DNA of 8,605 nucleotides, from NCBI GenBank assembly GCA_937925645.1, contig CALAMB010000433.1:1-8605 (forward strand), written 5' to 3'. The position numbers and the translations under genes were made by a program. The notes under the pieces are model-generated. The model had not been told where the DNA came from. It saw only the letters and a list, made by a program, of their open reading frames with translations, and searched no databases. This DNA is from an uncultured Acidobacteriota bacterium (GTDB taxonomy: Bacteria; Acidobacteriota; JAAYUB01). Below are positions 1 to 5,462 of this stretch, piece after piece. Every line of letters starts with the position of its first letter. Position 1 is the first letter of the stretch.

Positions 1-285
1 GAGGAGGGCACCATCGCCCCCGCCGCCGAAGAGAAGGTCGAGGAACTCGATCCCGCCCAGCGCAAAGCCCATCGCCTGGCCCGGGTCATCGTCTCCGATA
101 TCATCCTGTACAATAAAGAGATTCTCAACACCGCCGCCAACCAGCGCAATTTCTACGAGATCCTGGACAATCAGATCAAGCGGTCGGAAGAGTATTTCCG
201 GGAAAAGGTGTCCAGGGAGATCATCGCCCAGCGGGACTTTCTCCGGGAAGAGCTGGAGAAGCTGCGCATCAGTTTGAAGGCCTGA
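1..285 (+). CDS. C-terminal fragment of an uncharacterised helical protein (5' end outside window)
   Basis: Frame 1 is open from the first base to a TGA at 283-285, giving 94 residues with no start in view. The fragment begins with an Ala/Pro/Glu-rich stretch (about residues 1-18) that resembles a linker. A compact helical segment follows, with a motif close to HRLARVIVSDIILYNKEIL (about 24-42), and then a strongly charged, probably coiled helix (about 55-94) rich in Glu, Arg and Lys. I have an impression that a similar 'ARVLVSDI-LYN' element occurs at the C-termini of multidomain proteins in Acidobacteria and Myxobacteria, but I cannot name a family or function. No signal peptide, membrane segment or catalytic motif is visible in the part present. 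An intrinsic terminator begins 31 bases after the stop, so this is the last gene of its transcript. The reading frame is well supported by codon composition; the function is unknown. Confidence 0.8.
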   Translation, partial: EEGTIAPAAEEKVEELDPAQRKAHRLARVIVSDIILYNKEILNTAANQRNFYEILDNQIKRSEEYFREKVSREIIAQRDFLREELEKLRISLKA

Positions 286-316
286 CCTCCGGCCGAACCT
301 CTAACTGCCGACCCCA

Positions 317-350
317 CGCTCCCGCGCTGCCGCGGGAGCGGTCGTTTTGT
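317..350 (+). terminator. Rho-independent terminator after the left-edge gene
   Basis: A perfect 10-bp GC-rich stem (317-326 with 331-340) closes a CTGC loop and is followed by a T-rich run (TCGTTTTGT, 342-350). It lies 31 bases past the stop codon at 285 and points rightward. Read on the minus strand the same hairpin lacks a T run, so it is a weaker candidate for ending the converging queG transcript. Confidence 0.8.
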
Positions 351-388
351 GGCGTCCGCCGCGACCAGTCACTGGCCGGCTGCGGGCG

Positions 389-1402
389 TCACTGTGACAG
401 GTGGAATTCGGCGATCTGCCGGTCCAGCAGGGGATGATGCCGCCGGGCGGAGGCGAAGAGTTCCGGGTCGGGGGGCGAAATGAGCTCGGGGGACAACGCC
501 GCCCAGTTGCGCAACAGTCCGTTCCGGCCGGCCCGGGCCAGCGCCGTCCGTCCGTACCGCCGCTGAAACTCCTTGCCGCTCATCCGGACCAGCTCGGCCG
601 GCGCCGGCCCGGCCGTGTCCGCGGGGCCCGTCAGTTCCGGCAGGGGGGACAGGCGCGGTTCGCGGTTGAATGGACACACCTCCTGGCAGCGGTCGCAGCC
701 GAACAGGTTGCCGGCCAGCCGCCCGCGGTAGGCGGCGGGAATCACCCCGCGGTGCTCGATCGTGAGATACGCCAGGCAGCGCCGGGCGTCCAGGACGCCG
801 GGCTCGGACAGGGCGCCGGTGGGGCAGGCGCCCAGACACCGCCGACAGTCTCCGCAGCCGGTCTCCACCGGCCGGCCGGGGGGCAGGGGGACGTTCAGGA
901 GCAGGACGCCCAGGCAGAGATAGGAGCCGTGGCCGGGGTGGATCAGGCAGGTGTTCCGGCCGATGAAGCCGAGACCGGCCAGCCGTGCCAGCGGTTTTTC
1001 CATGATGGGCGCGATATCCACCGCCACCCGTCCACGGATGGCGGCATCCTGGCGCTGCAGCGCGTCGAGGAGCGCCTGCAGCTTGCGCCGGGCCACGCGG
1101 TGGTAATCCTCACCCCGGGCGTAGCGGGCGATCCGGGGCGGGCCCGGAGAGGGTTCGCCGGCGTACGGGAAGCCGCAGACCACGATGGCGCGGCACCCGT
1201 CCAGCCAGCGCCCCGGTTCCCGCCGGATGTCGCCGTCCGCGGCCAGCCAACTCATGCCGGCCTGGTTGCCGCCGGTCACCCATTCCCGCCAGCGCCGGTG
1301 CGGCTCATCCAGCGCGACCGGCGGGGCGGCGCCCACCAGCGGGATGCCCACGGCGGCCGCGGCCGCGCGGACGCGGTCCCAGTGTGCGTCGGCGCCGTTC
1401 AT
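389..1402 (-). CDS. queG: Epoxyqueuosine reductase QueG
   Basis: QueG carries out the last step of queuosine synthesis, reducing epoxyqueuosine to queuosine at the wobble base of GUN-anticodon tRNAs. It is a cytoplasmic cobalamin and iron-sulfur enzyme. The 337-residue product shows the N-terminal DUF1730-type cobalamin domain with the signature VDIAPIMEKPLARLAGLGFIG (128-148). Asp129 aligns with the catalytic acid of characterised QueG proteins. A bis-[4Fe-4S] ferredoxin-like domain follows, with Cys183, 186, 189 and 193, then Cys209, 236, 239 and 243 (CGDCRRCLGACP and GCDRCQEVCPFN). The SGKEFQRRYGRTALARAGRNGLLRN stretch (275-299) is also typical of the family. The chosen ATG (1402-1400) overlaps the TGA of the upstream hydrolase as ATGA; no Shine-Dalgarno is visible, so translation is probably coupled. 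The frame stays open for 47 codons upstream, but those overlap the hydrolase gene and lack family similarity. The protein is shorter than the roughly 380 residues of E. coli and B. subtilis QueG, mainly at the C-terminus. It is last in the maf-TPR-hydrolase-queG operon. Confidence 0.95.
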   Translation of the reverse strand: MNGADAHWDRVRAAAAAVGIPLVGAAPPVALDEPHRRWREWVTGGNQAGMSWLAADGDIRREPGRWLDGCRAIVVCGFPYAGEPSPGPPRIARYARGEDYHRVARRKLQALLDALQRQDAAIRGRVAVDIAPIMEKPLARLAGLGFIGRNTCLIHPGHGSYLCLGVLLLNVPLPPGRPVETGCGDCRRCLGACPTGALSEPGVLDARRCLAYLTIEHRGVIPAAYRGRLAGNLFGCDRCQEVCPFNREPRLSPLPELTGPADTAGPAPAELVRMSGKEFQRRYGRTALARAGRNGLLRNWAALSPELISPPDPELFASARRHHPLLDRQIAEFHLSQ

Positions 1403-2049
1403 GGCGGCGTGCCCGCGGCCCCGGCGAAGAGCGGCTGGTAGTGCCGGCGGACGGCCTCCCGCAGCGGTTGCAGGCGGCCGGTGAACAGGTGGTCGGCGCC
1501 GGCGATCGCCACGAGCGTGCGATCGGGATTGCCCGGCGGGCACAGTCTGGCGACGTCCGCGAGGCGGCCGAACGGATCGAGGCTGCCCTGGATGAACAGG
1601 ACGGCCTGCGGACAGTCATCGATGAAGCGGTAATCGTAGGCGGTCAACGGGCTGCCGACGGACAGCAGCCACGGGATGTCGGGCCGGCTCACCGCCACGC
1701 GCGCCGACACCCATGCGCCGAAGGAGAATCCCGCCAGCATCCGCACCCGCGGCGCGGTCGCGCGGTCAAGATACCTGAGCGCGGCCAGCACGTCATCCCG
1801 CTCGCCGTCGCCGCGGTCGTGAACGCCCGCGCTCCCCTCTACGCCGCGGAAGTTGAAGCGGAGCACCGCCGCGCCGGCCTCGAGCAGGCCGTGGGCCACC
1901 CGGACCACCACCTTGTTGCGCATCGTGCCGCCGTGCAGGGGATGGGGGTGGGCCAGCACCGCGCCGGCGACGCCGGCGTACCCCGGCGGCAGTTCCAGCA
2001 AGCCGTCGAGAAGTCCGGCCGGGGAAGGGATCCGGACGCGCTGCATCAT
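1399..2049 (-). CDS. Alpha/beta hydrolase of the COG2945 type
   Basis: This is a small cytoplasmic serine hydrolase of 216 residues with no lid-domain insertion. The early motif HPHPLHGGTMRNKVV (34-48) and FNFRGVEGSAG (65-75) are hallmarks of the COG2945 group of predicted hydrolases. The nucleophile elbow is GFSFG with Ser109. The likely triad is completed by Asp158 (in GSLDPFG) and His187 (in GADHLF). Substrates of this group are not established, so no reaction is assigned. Two adjacent ATG codons open the gene (2049-2047 and 2046-2044). The GGGAGG Shine-Dalgarno lies 2 bases from the first and 5 from the second, so the second ATG may be the main start, shortening the protein by one residue. 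The gene lies 51 bases downstream of the TPR gene and overlaps queG by 4 bases (ATGA). Its place between an envelope protein and queG gives no clear functional hint. Confidence 0.88.
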   Translation of the reverse strand: MMQRVRIPSPAGLLDGLLELPPGYAGVAGAVLAHPHPLHGGTMRNKVVVRVAHGLLEAGAAVLRFNFRGVEGSAGVHDRGDGERDDVLAALRYLDRATAPRVRMLAGFSFGAWVSARVAVSRPDIPWLLSVGSPLTAYDYRFIDDCPQAVLFIQGSLDPFGRLADVARLCPPGNPDRTLVAIAGADHLFTGRLQPLREAVRRHYQPLFAGAAGTPP

Positions 2050-2051
2050 GA

Positions 2052-2057
2052 CCTCCC
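2052..2057 (-). promoter_or_regulatory. Shine-Dalgarno (GGGAGG) of the hydrolase gene; bears on start choice
   Basis: On the minus strand GGGAGG is followed by TC and then ATGATG. The 2-base spacing to the first ATG is too tight, and the 5-base spacing to the second is more normal. This favours initiation at 2046 over 2049. Confidence 0.6.
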
Positions 2058-2100
2058 GGCCCCGGCAGCGGCCCGCGGCGGGCGACGCCGGCCCGCGCGG

Positions 2101-4134
2101 TCACTTCTGCAGGCGGGGCTTGAGTTTCTTGATCTTGTCATTGAGCCGGGCGAGCGCGTCCGCTTCCGGCGAGAAGGACAGGGCTTTCTCGTAACAGTCG
2201 CGGGCGTCGTGGGTGCGGTCCAGCGCCTGATAGGTGTCGCCGAGATGTTCCAAGAGCGTGGGATCGGTGGGCAGCGCCCGGGCGGCTTGCAGCAGCAGAT
2301 CCAGCGCTTTGTGGTACTCCTTCTGCTTGAAGTACCCCCAGCCCAGGCTGTCCAGGTAGGCGGGGTTTTTCGGTTCGCGCTTCAGCGCCTGCTGGACGTG
2401 CGCGATGCCGGCCGTCACGTCCAGATTGTAATCGATGAGCATGTACCCCAGGTAATTCATGGCGGTCGCATTGTCCGGATCGGCGGCGAGCAGGCGGCGA
2501 AAGGCGTCGGCGGCCGGGCCATAGCGGCCGGCGCGCTCCAGCACCGCCGCGTGCTGGAACATCAGCTGGATGTCGCCCTCGTGCCGGGACAGCGCGGTCT
2601 CAAGCGCGTGGATGGCGTCATCCCAGCGCCGGCCCTCGGCATGGACCGCGGCGAGGCCCAGGTAGAGCGGGATGTCGTCGTCGCGGTCGGCGGACAACCG
2701 GTCCTGGAGCAGCGCCACGCCCTCGTCCGGACGGCCGGCGGCCGCCAGGATCTGCGCCTTTTCGGCGACCAGGCGGGGATTGTCGGGCAGGAGTCCGAGG
2801 CCCGTCTCCACCGCGGCCAGCGCCTCGTCGGCGCGCTTCAGGGTGCGCAGGATCGCGGCGATCTGCAGGGGAACCAGCGGATCGCGGTCGTCGGGATACT
2901 CGTGGCGAATCTGGAGAAACGTGCTCAACGCATTTTCCGGCCGCCGCTGCTCCAGGTAGAGGAAGCCCAGGTTCAGCATGAACAGGCGACGGTTGCGGGT
3001 GACCTCCGGCGGCGTGTCCGGCCCGGCGACCGGGGTGTCGCGGACGAGGGCCTGAAAGATGGGCATGGCCGCCACGGCGTCGCCCATCTGGGAGTATGTG
3101 AGCCCGAGCTGGTAACGGTAGTCGGGGACCGCCGGTTCGAGGGCGATGGCGTCCTTAAAGCTCTGGATGGCCGCGTCGAACCGCAGCTGATCCCGGTGGA
3201 TCTGGCCGGCGTACATGAGCACGTCGCTGCTGACTACGCCGTTCTCGCGGGACTTGTCCAGCACGGCCATCGCCTCCTCGGGCTTCCCGCTCTTGAGCAG
3301 CAGGCGGGCGTAATTGAGGTAGGCGCGGGAATCGTCGGGGGCCTGGGCGACGGCCTGCTTGTGGAGCTGCGCCGCTTCGTCCAGCCGGCCCATCTTCTCC
3401 AGGATGTCCGCCCGCAGCATGCGGATCTGGTTGGACGGGGGGCGATGCTGCTCCACCAGGTTGAGCGAAGCGAGGGCTTCATCATATTTTCCCTGCTCGG
3501 CGTACACCAGGGTCAGGAAATAGGCGCCCTCGGCCGCTTGTGGGTTCAGCGCCGCGTAGCGCTGGAGCAGTTCCTCCGCCTCGGGCAGGCGGCGCTGCCG
3601 GAACAGGATCCGGCCCAGGGCGAACAAACTGTCCGAATCGTCGGGCGCCTTTTCCAAAACGGCCCGGTACATGTCGATGGTCTGCTGGAGGAGCGATTGA
3701 ACGTTTTCATCCGCCGGCTGCCCCTCGCCGAGCATGGACAGGTACATGCCGGCCAGGAGCTTGCGGGCCTCGATGTTGCCGGGATTTTCCCGGACCAGGC
3801 GCTCCAGCTCCTCCCGGGCGTCCCGGAATTGCTGCATTTGCAGCATGAACCGCGCCCGTTCCACCCGGAGAAACTGGCTGTCGGGATCGAAGCGCAGGGC
3901 CTCGTTCAGGTTCCGCTCCGCGTCGACGAACCGGTCGGCCAGCAGGTCGTCGCGGGCCAGCATGTAATAGAAGTACGCCTGGGCCGCATCCGGCTGGGTC
4001 GCCGGCCGGTCGGTCGCCGCGGCGCCCTCCGCCGGGGGCGGCGCCTCCTGGGCCCGGAGGCCTTCGCTCCCGCCGGCGATGGCCGCCAGCGCGGCGCCCG
4101 CCAAGAGGCCGAGTATCCTGAGCATTCGTTTCAT
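2101..4134 (-). CDS. Exported tetratricopeptide-repeat (TPR) protein
   Basis: The 677-residue protein has a signal peptide: MKRMLRILG basic start, Leu/Ala-rich core to about residue 20, and likely cleavage near LRAQ-E (27-30). A Pro/Ala-rich linker follows (31-50). From about residue 52 to 660 the protein is an almost continuous superhelix of TPR units, typified by the -A-x-L-x-x-A-P-D/N-pattern. Examples are YFYYMLARDDLLADRF (54-69), LFALGRILFRQRRLPEAEELL (170-190) and NPAYLDSLGWGYFKQKEYHKAL (590-611). The AMNYLGYMLIDYN stretch (558-570) followed by LDSLGWGYF (594-602) is a combination I recognise from exported TPR proteins of deltaproteobacteria and related phyla. Such proteins act as scaffolds in the periplasm or envelope; no catalytic domain is visible and the partner is unknown. 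No Cys lipobox is visible at the cleavage region. The start codon overlaps the maf stop as ATGA, implying coupled translation, with a modest AAAGGCGG upstream. The C-terminus is Lys/Arg-rich. Confidence 0.88.
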   Translation of the reverse strand: MKRMLRILGLLAGAALAAIAGGSEGLRAQEAPPPAEGAAATDRPATQPDAAQAYFYYMLARDDLLADRFVDAERNLNEALRFDPDSQFLRVERARFMLQMQQFRDAREELERLVRENPGNIEARKLLAGMYLSMLGEGQPADENVQSLLQQTIDMYRAVLEKAPDDSDSLFALGRILFRQRRLPEAEELLQRYAALNPQAAEGAYFLTLVYAEQGKYDEALASLNLVEQHRPPSNQIRMLRADILEKMGRLDEAAQLHKQAVAQAPDDSRAYLNYARLLLKSGKPEEAMAVLDKSRENGVVSSDVLMYAGQIHRDQLRFDAAIQSFKDAIALEPAVPDYRYQLGLTYSQMGDAVAAMPIFQALVRDTPVAGPDTPPEVTRNRRLFMLNLGFLYLEQRRPENALSTFLQIRHEYPDDRDPLVPLQIAAILRTLKRADEALAAVETGLGLLPDNPRLVAEKAQILAAAGRPDEGVALLQDRLSADRDDDIPLYLGLAAVHAEGRRWDDAIHALETALSRHEGDIQLMFQHAAVLERAGRYGPAADAFRRLLAADPDNATAMNYLGYMLIDYNLDVTAGIAHVQQALKREPKNPAYLDSLGWGYFKQKEYHKALDLLLQAARALPTDPTLLEHLGDTYQALDRTHDARDCYEKALSFSPEADALARLNDKIKKLKPRLQK

Positions 4135-4757
4135 GGTTGTGTCCGCCTTTCATGTGTGAACATCGCGTTCGGAAGCCCGGCGTCGCGCCCGTCCGTCACC
4201 TGCCGCAGCAGATCGTAGAACAGGTTCACCGGGAAGCCCACCACGTTGAAGTAGCAGCCGGCGATGCCCCGGATGAAGAGCGCCGCGCGGCCCTGGATGC
4301 CGTAGGCGCCCGCCTTGTCCGCCCACTCGTTCCAGCCGATGTACGCGTCGATGGTTTCGGACGGCAGGGGCTCAAACGCCACCTCGGATACGGCGTGTCC
4401 TTCCGCGGTCCGGCCCGAAGCCAGGTCGCGCAGGCACACGGCGGTGACCACGCGGTGGGTGCGGCCCGCCAGCGTCCGGATCATCCGGCGGGCATCCGCC
4501 TCATCGGCGGGTTTGCCGAGAATCTCGCCGTCGATGAAGACCAGGGTGTCGGCGGCGATGACGATCCCCTCACCGGAGGACGGTTCGGCCAGCCGCATTT
4601 TTTCCCGGGCGTGATGCGCGGCGAGCGCCGCGGGAGGCAGCGACCCGGGGTCGTTCGTCTCCTCCGCGTGGCGCGAGGGGACGACCGTGACGTCCAGGCC
4701 CAGCCCGAGCAGGATGTCCCGGCGCCGGGGAGAAGTGGAGGCAAGGAAAAAACGCAT
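4131..4757 (-). CDS. maf: Maf-family nucleoside triphosphate pyrophosphatase
   Basis: Maf proteins hydrolyse non-canonical or selected nucleoside triphosphates (dTTP/UTP or modified pyrimidines in the YhdE group, 7-methyl-GTP in the YceF group) to the monophosphate and pyrophosphate in the cytoplasm. The 208-residue product begins with the family signature LASTSPRRRDIL (5-16). It has the catalytic AADTLV with Asp70, GEILGKPADEADARRM (77-92), LAGRTHRVVTAV (96-107), and the conserved DKAGAYGIQGRAALFI (147-162) and GCYFNVVGFPVNL (167-179). The GAYGIQG form suggests the dTTP/UTP (YhdE-like) subgroup; this is inferred, not shown. About 20 C-terminal residues beyond the core (from about 188) are poorly conserved and run into the overlap with the TPR gene. 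The ATG at 4757 places the signature at the exact N-terminus. Shine-Dalgarno is weak (GGCGG). It is the first gene of the leftward operon, about 25-30 bases downstream of a strong -10 box. Confidence 0.95.
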   Translation of the reverse strand: MRFFLASTSPRRRDILLGLGLDVTVVPSRHAEETNDPGSLPPAALAAHHAREKMRLAEPSSGEGIVIAADTLVFIDGEILGKPADEADARRMIRTLAGRTHRVVTAVCLRDLASGRTAEGHAVSEVAFEPLPSETIDAYIGWNEWADKAGAYGIQGRAALFIRGIAGCYFNVVGFPVNLFYDLLRQVTDGRDAGLPNAMFTHERRTQP

Positions 4758-4787
4758 GGCTAACCGCCGTCCGGCCGCAATCGGCCC

Positions 4788-4815
4788 ATTATAGACGGTC
4801 GGCGGGCAAAATCAA
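4788..4815 (-). promoter_or_regulatory. Sigma70-type promoter for the maf-TPR-hydrolase-queG operon
   Basis: On the minus strand TTGATT (4815-4810) and a perfect TATAAT (4793-4788) are separated by 16 bases. The predicted transcription start near 4781 gives a leader of roughly 24 bases before the maf ATG at 4757. These hexamers stand out in a very GC-rich context. No other convincing promoter was seen inside the operon. Confidence 0.7.
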
Positions 4816-4882
4816 AGCATCCGACCCGGAAACGTGCCGCGGGCGGGATGAACTATCTGTCCGGGGGCGGGATCAAATGTGA

Positions 4883-4888
4883 GATAAT
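4883..4888 (+). promoter_or_regulatory. Candidate -10 element (GATAAT) for the DUF721 gene
   Basis: GATAAT differs from the consensus only at the first base and lies 26 bases before the ATG at 4915. No good -35 is present at 16-18 bases upstream, so the promoter may need an activator or may be weak. The gene diverges from maf, so some promoter is expected in this interval. Confidence 0.4.
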
Positions 4889-4914
4889 CGGCCCCGAGCG
4901 GAGGCGGGTGTTCC

Positions 4915-5355
4915 ATGCTGGGATTGCTGGAAATCATCAAGTCATGGGCGGCGTCCGGCGACGTGCCGCCGGAATTCTATCACGGCCTGCTCGGCGGCAT
5001 CTGGCCGCGGCTGGTGGGCGGGCGCCTGGCCCCGCTCAGCCGGCCGGGCGAGCTCGCGGACGGCGTCCTGGAAATCCACGTGAAAAACCAGTACTGGAAG
5101 ACGCAACTTGAAACGCTGGAAGCGGATATCGTCCGCCGCATCGCGGATTTCATCCCCTCCGGGGTGGTGCGCCAAGTGGTGCTGCGGGTGTCGCCGGAGC
5201 GCTTTCCCGACCGCCCGCCGCCGGCCCGGCGGCAACAGGCCGAGCCGGCCGGAACGGCCGACCCGGCCTGGGCTCAGCGGTGCGCGGCCGCCATCGGCAA
5301 TCCCGGCCTGCGGGAGGCCTTCATCCGGGCCCTATCCGCGCGGCTGAACGAATGA
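4915..5355 (+). CDS. DUF721/DciA-type protein, putative replicative helicase loader
   Basis: The 146-residue protein carries the DUF721 pattern: a small N-terminal helix, WPRLVGGRLAPLSRPGEL (30-47), then DGVLEIHV-x3-YWKTQLETLEADIV (49-73). The spaced Trp-x2-Val-Gly, Ser-x-Pro and Trp-x3-Leu residues are the family's core. Members called DciA bind the replicative DNA helicase and support its loading in bacteria that lack DnaC or DnaI; this function is inherited from the family, not shown here. A Pro/Arg-rich linker (about 97-116) leads to a C-terminal helix (117-146), so the protein may have two parts. A GGAGG sequence 10 bases before the ATG supports the start. It is divergent from maf, and the next gene begins 107 bases downstream with its own promoter, so it is probably transcribed alone. 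Alternative: a DUF721 paralogue unrelated to replication. Confidence 0.8.
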   Translation: MLGLLEIIKSWAASGDVPPEFYHGLLGGIWPRLVGGRLAPLSRPGELADGVLEIHVKNQYWKTQLETLEADIVRRIADFIPSGVVRQVVLRVSPERFPDRPPPARRQQAEPAGTADPAWAQRCAAAIGNPGLREAFIRALSARLNE

Positions 5356-5417
5356 GCGGGCCGGCGGCCGCGCGTCGGTCGCCGAACGATTTGGACATGG
5401 ATTTTTAAACCGGTGAA

Positions 5418-5426
5418 TGATACAAT
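5418..5426 (+). promoter_or_regulatory. Extended -10 promoter (TGATACAAT) for the 980-residue exported protein gene
   Basis: TACAAT (5421-5426), one base from consensus, is preceded by TG at 5418-5419, which is the extended -10 arrangement. A poor -35 (TGGATT, 5398-5403) sits 17 bases upstream. A start near 5433 would leave a leader of about 30 bases containing the GGGAGGA ribosome binding site at 5453-5459. The surrounding 5395-5430 stretch is distinctly AT-rich for this window. Confidence 0.55.
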
Positions 5427-5462
5427 AACCCCTTTCGATTCGGGCGGTCCGAGGGAGGACAA

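Noticed and set aside
365..398. Two short palindromes, CCAGTCACTGG (365-375) and GTCACTGTGAC (388-398), sharing GTCACTG, near the queG stop codon
   Set aside because: Each has only 5-bp arms around a single central base, the second overlaps the stop codon, and there is no T run. Too small to call an operator or terminator without conservation data.
401..1441. Open frame of 346 codons on the plus strand antisense to queG
   Set aside because: QueG is unambiguous from its eight cluster cysteines and catalytic region; the antisense frame has no recognisable motif.
1384..4218. Open frame of 944 codons on the plus strand, antisense to most of the operon
   Set aside because: It lies opposite three genes with clear family signatures. 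Its composition (Val/Gln/Gly/Arg-rich, no domain pattern) is that expected from the complementary frame of GC-rich coding DNA, and no ribosome binding site or promoter fits it.
4848..5111. Small open frame starting before the DUF721 gene
   Set aside because: It overlaps the DUF721 gene in another frame, has no ribosome binding site, and its sequence becomes Arg/Ala/Gly-rich as expected for a shadow frame.
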